A DNA stretch of 64,000 nt from NCBI RefSeq assembly GCF_900188125.1, contig NZ_FZOW01000004.1, forward strand, positions 248,001 through 312,000. The letters run 5' to 3'. Positions 54,053 to 61,577 of this stretch are shown in pieces. The position numbers were made by a program, and so were the translations under genes. Source of the DNA: Rhodococcoides kyotonense (GTDB lineage: Bacteria > Actinomycetota > Actinomycetes > Mycobacteriales > Mycobacteriaceae). The notes beneath the pieces are model-generated. The model saw only the letters and a list, made by a program, of their open reading frames with translations, did no database searches and had not been told where the DNA came from. How positions within the stretch are numbered: position 1 is the first letter of the stretch; each line of letters begins with the position of its first letter.

Positions 54053-54574
54053 TCACTGAAATCTCTTCTCCAATTCGGCGATGATCCGAGCCGCGACTTC
54101 GGCAGGCGGAGGACCGACATCGACAACGATCGCGTCCTCGTCCGGTTCGATCGGCTCGAGCGTCGACAATTGCGTGTCGAGAAGGGTGCTCGGCATGAAG
54201 TGATCCATGCGCGCATTGAGCCGCCCACTGATTCGATCCCGAGTTCCGGCGAGATGGACGAATACGACAGTGCCGTCCGAGCCTTTTCTCAACACGTCGC
54301 GATAGCTGCGTTTGAGCGCCGAACACGTGACGATTCCGGGTTTGCCCGACTCCGTATGTGCCCGAATCCAATCCGCGATCGTCTCGAGCCACGGCCATCG
54401 ATCCTCGTCGGTCAGCGGCGTACCCGACGCCATCTTCGCGACGTTCGACGCCGGATGTAGATCGTCGCCCTCTTCGAGATCCCACTTGAGCGCACCGGCG
54501 AGAATGCCTGCCACAGTGGACTTTCCCGAACCCGACACTCCCATCAGAACCAGGACTGGATGTGTGGTGCTCAC
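54053..54574 (-). CDS. gntK: Gluconokinase
   Basis: This 173-residue kinase phosphorylates D-gluconate to 6-phosphogluconate. Walker A VLMGVSGSGKSTVAG, EGDDLHPASNVAKMASGTPLTDEDRWPWLE and TCSALKRSYRDVLR match the GntK family. GTG 54574 begins one base after the gntP stop, so the two are coupled. Confidence 0.94.
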   Translation of the reverse strand: MSTTHPVLVLMGVSGSGKSTVAGILAGALKWDLEEGDDLHPASNVAKMASGTPLTDEDRWPWLETIADWIRAHTESGKPGIVTCSALKRSYRDVLRKGSDGTVVFVHLAGTRDRISGRLNARMDHFMPSTLLDTQLSTLEPIEPDEDAIVVDVGPPPAEVAARIIAELEKRFQ

Positions 54575-54575
54575 G

Positions 54576-55964
54576 TCAGATCACCACACTCAACGCCAGC
54601 ACGCCCGTCAGGCCCGCCACCGAGATCACGCATTCCATCACGCTCCATGTCTTCAAGTTCTGCACCACCGATGTACCCAGATATTCCTTCACCAACCAAA
54701 AACCTGCGTCGTTCACATGCGAGAGGAACAACGAACCCGCTCCGATCGCCAACACCATCAGCGACACGTGCGTCGACGGCAGTTCCGCAGCAACAGGCGC
54801 GAGAATGCCCGACGCGGTCACCGTCGCTACCGTCGCCGACCCCGTCGCGACGCGAATGAGCACCGCGACCAGCCACGCAAGGAACAGAACCGGCAGACTG
54901 CTCGAGCTGATCGCGTCGGCGATGACGTCGGCGATTCCCGTGTCGATCAGCACCTGCTTGAATCCACCGCCCGCGCCGACGATCAGGAGAATTCCTGCGA
55001 TCGGCGGCAGCGAGCTTTCGAGCGATGTCGCGATGGCCGCACGGTCCATTCCGCCGCCTTTGCCGAGAAGACCGATACCGACGAGCACCGCGAGACCCAA
55101 CGCGACGATCGGGGTGCCGAGGAAATCGAGGAGCCCCTTCAGCGGAGAATCCGATTCCGCTGCAACGACATCCGCGAGAGCCTTGCCCAGCATCAGTACG
55201 ACGGGCAGAAGGATGGCTACGAGAGTCGCGGCGAAGGTCGGCCGTCGTCGACCGTTCTCGTTGTCGTTCTCGTCGTCCCCGGTCTCGAACAGCGCGGGCA
55301 CCGGCACGTCGACCCACTTCGCCGCGAGTCTGCCGAACAACGGGCCTGCGACGACGACCGTCGGAATCGCCACGAGCACACCGAGTCCGAGCGTCAGGCC
55401 GAGGTTCGCGTTCAAGGCGGACACCGCCACGAGCGGACCCGGATGCGGCGGCACGAGTCCGTGCATGGCCGACAGACCCGCGAGAGTCGGGATCGCGATG
55501 CGAATGAGCGACTGCCCCGACCTGCGCGCGACGAGGATGATGACCGGCATCATCAGCACGAGCCCGATCTCGAAGAACATCGGCAGGCCGATCACTGCGC
55601 CGACGAGCGCCATCGTCCACGGCAGCATTCGCGGACTCGATCGGCCGACGAGTGTGTCGACCACACGATCCGCTCCGCCCGAGTCGGCGAGCAGCTTGCC
55701 GAACATCGCACCGAAGCCGATGAGGATGCCGACGCTGCCCATCGTCTCGCCGAAGCCCTTGACGAAGGCGGCCACCGAATCGGCCGCGCCGAGCCCGGCT
55801 GCGATGCCGACGCCGACAGCGCCGACGGTGAGCGAGATGAACGGGTGCAGTTTCAGCCAGGTGATGAGCGCGATGATGACGGCGACGCCGACCACCGCGG
55901 CCGCTATCAGCTGCAGGTCGGACGCGGTTGCGTCGTCCGCAGCCTGGGCGAGTGTTGTGAGCAT
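54576..55964 (-). CDS. gntP: Gluconate permease
   Basis: This 462-residue GntP-family H+ symporter has about 12-14 hydrophobic segments. Landmarks include GGADRVVDTLVGRSSPRMLPWTMALVGAVIGLPMFFEIGLV, GLSAMHGLVPPHPGPLVAV and LFLSHVNDAGFWLVKEYLG, all typical of gluconate transporters. It is followed by gntK and faces the GntR-type regulator. Confidence 0.94.
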   Translation of the reverse strand: MLTTLAQAADDATASDLQLIAAAVVGVAVIIALITWLKLHPFISLTVGAVGVGIAAGLGAADSVAAFVKGFGETMGSVGILIGFGAMFGKLLADSGGADRVVDTLVGRSSPRMLPWTMALVGAVIGLPMFFEIGLVLMMPVIILVARRSGQSLIRIAIPTLAGLSAMHGLVPPHPGPLVAVSALNANLGLTLGLGVLVAIPTVVVAGPLFGRLAAKWVDVPVPALFETGDDENDNENGRRRPTFAATLVAILLPVVLMLGKALADVVAAESDSPLKGLLDFLGTPIVALGLAVLVGIGLLGKGGGMDRAAIATSLESSLPPIAGILLIVGAGGGFKQVLIDTGIADVIADAISSSSLPVLFLAWLVAVLIRVATGSATVATVTASGILAPVAAELPSTHVSLMVLAIGAGSLFLSHVNDAGFWLVKEYLGTSVVQNLKTWSVMECVISVAGLTGVLALSVVI

Positions 55965-56060
55965 GTTTCGGTCCGTCTCGGTGAGGTAGTCACGCCGTGG
56001 TAGTGCGGGTGACCGGCCTCACTATCCCCAATAATGTGGTGAATTGCAAGGTGCTGACTG

Positions 56061-56075
56061 ATTCGTACTACGAAT
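56061..56075. promoter_or_regulatory. GntR/FadR-type operator between gntP and the regulator
   Basis: ATTCGTACTACGAAT is a perfect odd palindrome whose core TCGTACTACGA fits the FadR-subfamily pattern T-n-GT-n3-AC-n-A. It lies between the divergent gntP and regulator genes, 96 bases from gntP and 59 from the regulator GTG. Confidence 0.78.
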
Positions 56076-56134
56076 AGACCGGAGCGTCCGCGCCTACTTT
56101 CCCCACACGGGTGGCGTGGCCGCATAATCGAGCG

Positions 56135-56866
56135 GTGGCAACCGAAGCGAGCGCCGAGTTCCTGCAGTTGCACGACTCCGTCCTGGAGAAACTGGGGCTG
56201 GACATCGTGAGCGGCACGGTGCCTACCGGTACCCGAATCTCGGCCGACGACGTCGCAGCGCGCTTCGAGGTCTCACGAACCGTCGTCCGCGAGGTCGTGC
56301 GCGTCCTCGAATCCCTCGGACTGTTGACAGTCCGACGACGCGTCGGCATCACCGTGCAGGGTTCCGATCTGTGGAACTCGCTCGACCCGCTCGTCATCCG
56401 CTGGCAGCTCGCCGGACCCAACCGCGCCCGGCAGCTGTCGATTCTCAGCGAAATGCGTTCCGGTATAGAGCCTTTGGCTGCCAAGCTCGCGGCGCGACGA
56501 GCCACCCCCGAGCAGTGCGGACAGCTGACGGCCGCGGTGATCGGCATGTCGGCGACGTCACGAGCCGCCGATTCCGACGCCTACCTGACGCACGATTCCG
56601 ACTTCCACCGCACGCTTCTGGCCGCGTCGGGCAATCCGATGCTGCGGTCGATGTCCGACATCGTCGTCGAGGTCCTCGCGGGCCGCACTCGCCACGATCT
56701 GATGCCGCACCGCGCCGAACCCGAAGCGATCCGCCTGCACGGCATCGTCGCATCGTCGATCCAGGCCGGGGATGCCGCAGCCGCGGAACAGGCGATGCTC
56801 GAGATCGTCACCGAGTCCGCGGACGCGATGCTTGCCGAGGAGCAGACAGAACGAGACCGGACGTAG
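56135..56866 (+). CDS. GntR-family regulator (FadR subfamily) of the gluconate genes
   Basis: This 243-residue regulator has an N-terminal winged helix (GTRISADDVAARFEVSRTVVREVVRVLESLGLLTVRRRVGITV) and an FCD ligand domain (LSEMRSGIEPLAAKLAARRA, DSDFHRTLLAASGNPMLRSM). GTG 56135 is favoured: a CATAAT -10 sits seven bases upstream, so the message may be leaderless. It is divergent from gntP-gntK and probably represses them until gluconate or 6-phosphogluconate is present. The last 59 bases overlap ltp2. Confidence 0.88.
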   Translation: MATEASAEFLQLHDSVLEKLGLDIVSGTVPTGTRISADDVAARFEVSRTVVREVVRVLESLGLLTVRRRVGITVQGSDLWNSLDPLVIRWQLAGPNRARQLSILSEMRSGIEPLAAKLAARRATPEQCGQLTAAVIGMSATSRAADSDAYLTHDSDFHRTLLAASGNPMLRSMSDIVVEVLAGRTRHDLMPHRAEPEAIRLHGIVASSIQAGDAAAAEQAMLEIVTESADAMLAEEQTERDRT

Positions 56867-58007
56867 GAACCCCGGTCCCGGCCGTCACGAGGACGTTCTC
56901 GACGTCCTGCACCTGATTGACCGACGTGCCCCGAATCTGACGAACGGCCTCGGCGATTCCGTTCATCCCGTGGATGTATGCCTCACCCAACTGCCCGCCG
57001 TGTGTGTTGAGGGGCAGTCGGCCGCCGAGTTCGATCGCCCCGTCACCGATGAAATCCTTTGCCTCACCGCGTTCACAGAATCCCAACTCCTCCAACTGCA
57101 TCAGCACGTACGGAGTGAAGTGGTCGTACAGAACCGCAGTCTGGATGTCCGACGGAGTCAGCCCCGACTGCGCCCACAACTGATCGCCGACAAGGCCCAT
57201 CTCCGGCAGTCCCGTCATCGCATCCCGGTAGTAACTGGTCATGATGTACTGGTCCGCGCCGCTTCCCTGCGCTGCCGCGGTGACGACGGCGGCAGGCTTC
57301 GCCAGGTCCCGCGCACGGTCCACCGACGTCACGACGAGCGCGATACCGCCGTCGGATTCCTGACAGCAATCGAGTAGGTGCAGTGGTTCGGCGATCCACC
57401 GCGAATTCTGGTGATCCTCCAGCGTGATCGGTTTTCCGTGGAAGAACGCCGCCGGGTTGTTCGCCGCGTGCTTACGATCGGCGACGGCGATGCGCCCGAA
57501 GTCCTCGCTGGTCACGCCGTAGACGTGCATGTAGCGACGCGCGACCATCGCGACGAACGATGCGGGTGTGCCGAGCCCGTGCGGATACGACCATCCTGCA
57601 TCGATGCCCGACGACGTCGGCGCCTGCGCGAGATGCGACGCGACCTGCCCGAATCGGGCACCCGAGCGTTCGTTGAATGCCCGATACGCGACGACGACGT
57701 CGGCGACCCCGGTCGCCACGGCCATCGCAGCCTGCTGAATCGTCGCGCACGCCGCGCCGCCGCCGTAGTGAATTCGACTGAAGAACTTCAGGTTCGGGAT
57801 GCCGACGGCCCGTGCGACGGCGGTCTCGGTGTTGGTGTCCATGGTGAACGTCGTCAGACCGTCGACGTCGTCGGGGCTCAGACCCGCGTCGTCCAGCGCG
57901 GCCGTCACCGCCTCGGCGGCGAGACGTAGTTCGCTGCGCCCGGAGTTCTTGGAGAAGTCCGTCGCTCCGATTCCGACGATCGCCGCCTTGCCGGACAGCG
58001 CGTTCAT
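56808..58007 (-). CDS. ltp2: Side-chain retro-aldolase Ltp2
   Basis: This 399-residue thiolase-like retro-aldolase cleaves the C17 side-chain CoA ester, releasing propionyl-CoA and a 17-ketosteroid, in complex with the DUF35 part of ChsH2. Landmarks: AAIVGIGATDFSKNSGRSELRLAAEAV, GGGAACATIQQAAMAV, SYYRDAMTGLPEMG and VLYDHFTPYVLMQ with its Tyr, then NTHGGQLGEAYIHGMNGIAEAVRQIRG. The C-terminal end carries some 15 extra residues (APRQASRPRTR) compared with my memory of the family. Its ATG overlaps chsH1 by four bases. Confidence 0.93.
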   Translation of the reverse strand: MNALSGKAAIVGIGATDFSKNSGRSELRLAAEAVTAALDDAGLSPDDVDGLTTFTMDTNTETAVARAVGIPNLKFFSRIHYGGGAACATIQQAAMAVATGVADVVVAYRAFNERSGARFGQVASHLAQAPTSSGIDAGWSYPHGLGTPASFVAMVARRYMHVYGVTSEDFGRIAVADRKHAANNPAAFFHGKPITLEDHQNSRWIAEPLHLLDCCQESDGGIALVVTSVDRARDLAKPAAVVTAAAQGSGADQYIMTSYYRDAMTGLPEMGLVGDQLWAQSGLTPSDIQTAVLYDHFTPYVLMQLEELGFCERGEAKDFIGDGAIELGGRLPLNTHGGQLGEAYIHGMNGIAEAVRQIRGTSVNQVQDVENVLVTAGTGVPTSGLVLSAPRQASRPRTR

Positions 58008-58384
58008 GCCAACCTCACCGTCGCCGTGATGTGGTCCCCGAGCGAATCCCTGCCGACGACGTCGACGGTCACCTCACCGCCGAGAACCTCCGCCACGCTT
58101 CCGGTCAGTGTCAACGTGTCGTACGCATACCAGGGGACACCGAGTTTCAGTGCGATGGAGCGCACTACGGCAGTCGGTCCGGCCCAGTCCGTGACGAAAC
58201 GCTGAACCAGGCCGGTGTCGGTGAGAATGTTGACGAAGATGTCCTTCGAACCCCGTTCGACGGCCTTGTCACGATCGTGGTGTACGTCCTGAAAGTCCCT
58301 GGTGGCCAACGCAGTCGACACGATGAACGTCGGATCGGCGGTGACCTGCAGCTCCGGCAGCACGTCGCCGACGGTCGCGATCAC
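58004..58384 (-). CDS. chsH1: MaoC-like enoyl-CoA hydratase subunit ChsH1
   Basis: This 126-residue hotdog protein is one half of the heteromeric ChsH1-ChsH2 hydratase that hydrates the 3-carbon side-chain enoyl-CoA. ATRDFQDVHHDRDKAVERGSKDIFVNILTDTGLVQRFV carries the catalytic Asp-His region. It overlaps chsH2 upstream and ltp2 downstream (ATGA both times), so all three are made stoichiometrically. Confidence 0.92.
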   Translation of the reverse strand: MIATVGDVLPELQVTADPTFIVSTALATRDFQDVHHDRDKAVERGSKDIFVNILTDTGLVQRFVTDWAGPTAVVRSIALKLGVPWYAYDTLTLTGSVAEVLGGEVTVDVVGRDSLGDHITATVRLA

Positions 58385-59292
58385 CGGGCTACCTTCCAGG
58401 CAGGCAACGTGAGGTCGTCGTCGATTCGGATGAACTCGGCCTGCACGGGTAAGCCGACTACGACGTCCGACGGTTCGACTCCCCGCAGTTCTCCGAGCAT
58501 CCGTACCCCTTCCTCCAGTTCGACGAGCGCCACCACGAACGGCACCGTGTGGCCCGGCACTGCGGGAGCGTGGTGGACGACGTAGCTGAACACCACTCCC
58601 CTACCACTCGCGACGACGTAGTCGATGGGCTTGCTCTTGTCCTGCCAGATCGCCGGAATCGGCGGATGCCGGATCGAACCATCCTGCACACGTTGGATTC
58701 TCAGCTCTCCCTGCCGAGTTCCTTCCCAGAAGAACTCGGTTTCCTGCGATGCGACGGGTCGGATCTGCCGGCTCGAATCAGGCTTGCTCTCGGGTGCGAA
58801 CTTCAGCACTCGGAACAGCATCTCCGCCACCGGCTCGTCGCCGACGTACCACGTGTTGAGCACCGTCACGAACCAGCCGTGGCCGAGTCCGGTCTTCTTC
58901 GGCCCGACGACAGTGTCGAGGCGAGCGCGAAGCGAAACCTTCTCGCCCAGAACGAGATAACGATGGTAGGTCTGTTCGCAGTTGGTCGCGACGATGGAGG
59001 TGAACCCGGCGTCGTCGAGGATGTCCATGATCTGTCCGAGTGGATCGTCACCCGATCGCGGCCGGTGGAGCCCACCCATCGTCCAGACCTGCGCCATCGC
59101 GGGAGGCGCGACGATACCGTCGTGACCGGCAGCCCGAGCGGACTCGTCGTCGACGTAGATGGGATTGGTGTCGCCGATCGCTTCGACCCAGTTGTTGATC
59201 ATCGGCTGGTTGATCGGGTCGCGGCCGAAGCGTGGCGATGACTCTCCCTGTGCGGCAATACGTTGCGCGGCCTCTGTGATGGATTCGCTCAT
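58381..59292 (-). CDS. chsH2: MaoC-DUF35 fusion hydratase subunit ChsH2
   Basis: This 303-residue protein has an N-terminal MaoC-like half (about 1-165: GDTNPIYVDDESARAAGHDGIVAPPAMAQVW) and a C-terminal DUF35 OB-fold half (about 180-303: FFWEGTRQGELRIQ, SGRGVVFSYVVHHAPAVPGHTVPFVVALVELEEGVRMLGEL). The MaoC half pairs with ChsH1 and the DUF35 half binds Ltp2. The zinc-ribbon Cys before DUF35 are replaced, as in the Rv3521-like protein. It overlaps chsE2 by ATGA. Confidence 0.93.
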   Translation of the reverse strand: MSESITEAAQRIAAQGESSPRFGRDPINQPMINNWVEAIGDTNPIYVDDESARAAGHDGIVAPPAMAQVWTMGGLHRPRSGDDPLGQIMDILDDAGFTSIVATNCEQTYHRYLVLGEKVSLRARLDTVVGPKKTGLGHGWFVTVLNTWYVGDEPVAEMLFRVLKFAPESKPDSSRQIRPVASQETEFFWEGTRQGELRIQRVQDGSIRHPPIPAIWQDKSKPIDYVVASGRGVVFSYVVHHAPAVPGHTVPFVVALVELEEGVRMLGELRGVEPSDVVVGLPVQAEFIRIDDDLTLPAWKVAR

Positions 59293-60437
59293 CGGATCAC
59301 CCGCGGTAGTCCGAGTCCGGCCGTCGCGATCAGTTCGCGCATCACCTCGTTGACGCCGCCGCCGAACGTGATGACGAGATTCCGTTTGATCTGCTTGTCC
59401 AACCAGGTCATGAGTTGTGCGGTGTCGGCGTCCGTCGGAGTTCCGTACCGCCCGACCATCTCGGCCGCGAGTCTGCCCACCCGTTGGACACGCTCGGTGG
59501 CGAACACCTTCGTCGCCGACGCGTCGGCGATATCCACGGAATCGGCTGCGCTCGAGGCGACCTGCCAGTTCAGAAGCTCGTTGATGCGGAACGTCGCGTG
59601 AATCTCACCGAGTGCACGACGCATGTCCGGTTGGTCGAGGAGACCGTGACTGTCGGCCCAGTCTCGCAGTCGCACGTACAGACCTGCGATGCGGCCGGCC
59701 GGTCCGAGCATGACGCGTTCGTGGTTCAGCTGTGTGGTGATGAGACGCCAGCCGGCGTTCTCGTCTCCGACCCGCATGTCCACGGGCACACGGACATCGG
59801 AGTAGTAGGTGGCATTGACGTGATGGGCGCCGTCGCACGTGATGATGGGCGTCCACGAGTACCCCGGATCGGTGGTGTCGACGATCAGCATGGAGATACC
59901 GCGGTGCCGTGAATCAGGCGTTCCCGTGCGCACTGCGAGCCAGATGAAGTCGGCGTCGTGCGCACCGGTCGTGAAGATCTTCTGTCCGTTCACGATGTAC
60001 TCGTCACCGTGGCGCACCGCCGTGGTCCGCAGCGATGCCAAGTCCGTGCCCGCTTCCGGTTCGGTGTACCCGATCGCGAAGTGAACCTTCCCTGCCAGAA
60101 TGGATGTCAGAAACCTGTCCTTCTGGGCGTCGGTGCCGTATCTCTGCAACGTCGGCCCGACGGTCTGCAGCGTCACCGCGGGTAGCGGAACATCCGCTCG
60201 TGCAGCCTCGTTCACGAAGATGGACTGTTCGACGTCACCGAATCCCCGGCCGCCGAACTCCTTCGGCCAGCCGACGCCGAGCCACCCGTCCGAACCCATC
60301 CTCTCGATGATGCGGCGGTAGGTCGGGCCGTGCCGCTCCGTCATCATCGTGTCCGCGTCGTCCTCGCTGACGAGATCGGCGAAGTAGTGCCGTAGTTCGG
60401 CTTGAAGCTTGGACTGCTCTTCGGTCAGTTCGACGAA
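59289..60437 (-). CDS. fadE29: Acyl-CoA dehydrogenase ChsE2 (FadE29)
   Basis: This 382-residue acyl-CoA dehydrogenase subunit works as an alpha2beta2 heterotetramer with ChsE1 on the 3-carbon side chain. FVELTEEQSKLQAELRHYFADLVSEDDAD opens the protein; FAIGYTEPEAGTDLASLRTTAVRHGDEYIVNGQKIFTTGAHDADFIWLAVRT is the FAD-binding middle. GGGVNEVMRELIATAGLGLPRV ends it. GTG 60437 overlaps the chsE1 end by 13 bases, which fixes the start. Confidence 0.93.
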   Translation of the reverse strand, partial: FVELTEEQSKLQAELRHYFADLVSEDDADTMMTERHGPTYRRIIERMGSDGWLGVGWPKEFGGRGFGDVEQSIFVNEAARADVPLPAVTLQTVGPTLQRYGTDAQKDRFLTSILAGKVHFAIGYTEPEAGTDLASLRTTAVRHGDEYIVNGQKIFTTGAHDADFIWLAVRTGTPDSRHRGISMLIVDTTDPGYSWTPIITCDGAHHVNATYYSDVRVPVDMRVGDENAGWRLITTQLNHERVMLGPAGRIAGLYVRLRDWADSHGLLDQPDMRRALGEIHATFRINELLNWQVASSAADSVDIADASATKVFATERVQRVGRLAAEMVGRYGTPTDADTAQLMTWLDKQIKRNLVITFGGGVNEVMRELIATAGLGLPRVIR

Positions 60438-61453
60438 CACGCTGCCCCCACGAGGTCGAGCCGGTACGATGATCCTCCGACGAGCCGCGCGAGATCCGCT
60501 GCGGCAGAGTAGAACTTGTGCATCGGATAGCTGATGTCGACACCGATACCACCATGCAGATGGTGACACATCTGCATCGCCGCGGGCAGTTCCGACGCTA
60601 TCCAGTACGCGAGGATGTCACCGTCATCGGCTGGACTGTCGGACTGCACCTGCCATACGGCGGACGTCGCCGCGACATGCAGTGTGCGAGAGACGATGTA
60701 CACGTCGGCGATCTCACCCGCGACGGCCTGGAACGTCGCGAGGGGCTTGCCGAATTGGCGACGGTCGGCAAGGTGGCGAGCAGTCAGTTCGACGGCGCCC
60801 GCAGCAAGACCGTCGGCGACGGCGCCGATCGCTGCCGTCGCGATCCGATACAGCGCGTCGATGTCCGACGTCACGAATTCGGCTGGTGCACCGTCGAATT
60901 CGATCGCATACTCGGGGTCGTCGCTCGATGCAGGCGTCCGAGTGAGACGCACTCCGTCGGCGGTGGGATCGACCAGAACGACGCCCGCCGACGTCGGCAC
61001 CAGGATGCTCCGCGCTTGTTCCGCATAAGCGACGGCGATCTTGGTACCCGTGACTCTGAGAGTGTCGCCGTCGAGATTCGCGACCGTCTGCGGATGCGTC
61101 GGGAAGGGGCGGCCGGGTTCCATCAACGCGGCGGTCAGGATGCACCCCGGCGTGACGGTTCGCTCGACGAGCTCTTGGTCGGCGAGCGTCACGAGCGGAA
61201 CGATTCCGAACCCCATGGTCGCCAGTGAAGGCCCTACCGCCGCCGCCTTGGCGAGCTCGGTGAGCACGGCGGCCGCGTCGAGCAGCCCGGATCCGTCGCC
61301 CCCGAGGGCTTCGGGAAGCAGCATCGTGAACAGACCTGCCTCCGTCATCGCCGCATGAAGGTCGGCCGTTCTCGATGCAGGAAGATCGCGAGCCAGGAGT
61401 GACGCGACCATGTCGGCCACCGTCGTCTGGGTCTCGTTTCCGGTGAAGTCCAC
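60425..61453 (-). CDS. fadE28: Acyl-CoA dehydrogenase ChsE1 (FadE28)
   Basis: This 342-residue partner of ChsE2 has the acyl-CoA dehydrogenase fold: LLPEALGGDGSGLLDAAAVLTELAKAA, DRRQFGKPLATFQAVAGEIADVYI and HHLHGGIGVDISYPMHKFYSAA. It lacks much of the usual FAD-binding core, as heteromeric partners do. GTG 61453 follows GGAGG, and a perfect KstR box lies 21 bases upstream; an ATG further upstream would include that box. It heads the chsE1-chsE2-chsH2-chsH1-ltp2 operon. Confidence 0.92.
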   Translation of the reverse strand: MDFTGNETQTTVADMVASLLARDLPASRTADLHAAMTEAGLFTMLLPEALGGDGSGLLDAAAVLTELAKAAAVGPSLATMGFGIVPLVTLADQELVERTVTPGCILTAALMEPGRPFPTHPQTVANLDGDTLRVTGTKIAVAYAEQARSILVPTSAGVVLVDPTADGVRLTRTPASSDDPEYAIEFDGAPAEFVTSDIDALYRIATAAIGAVADGLAAGAVELTARHLADRRQFGKPLATFQAVAGEIADVYIVSRTLHVAATSAVWQVQSDSPADDGDILAYWIASELPAAMQMCHHLHGGIGVDISYPMHKFYSAAADLARLVGGSSYRLDLVGAACSSN

Positions 61454-61474
61454 GCGTACCTCCGTCCGAGCCGG

Positions 61475-61488
61475 TAGAACGTGTTCTA
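61475..61488. promoter_or_regulatory. KstR operator at the chsE1 operon promoter
   Basis: TAGAACGTGTTCTA, a perfect palindrome, lies 21 bases before the preferred chsE1 start and controls the five-gene side-chain operon. Confidence 0.9.
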
Positions 61489-61519
61489 TTTTTAGCATCC
61501 TCGGGTGTGACTACGCCAC

Positions 61520-61563
61520 CCGTGCGCGGAGAGTTGGTCTCCTGACCAACTACGCACGCACGG
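61520..61563. repeat. Palindrome, family B, copy 2
   Basis: The right arm GACCAACTACGCACGCACGG is the exact complement of the left arm of copy 1 at 35542; its own left arm CCGTGCGCGGAGAGTTGGTC has four mismatches. The loop is TCCT. It stands between fadE34 (stop 61578) and chsE1, both on the minus strand, and probably terminates fadE34. Confidence 0.82.
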
Positions 61564-61577
61564 GCCGCGCAGCGGCA

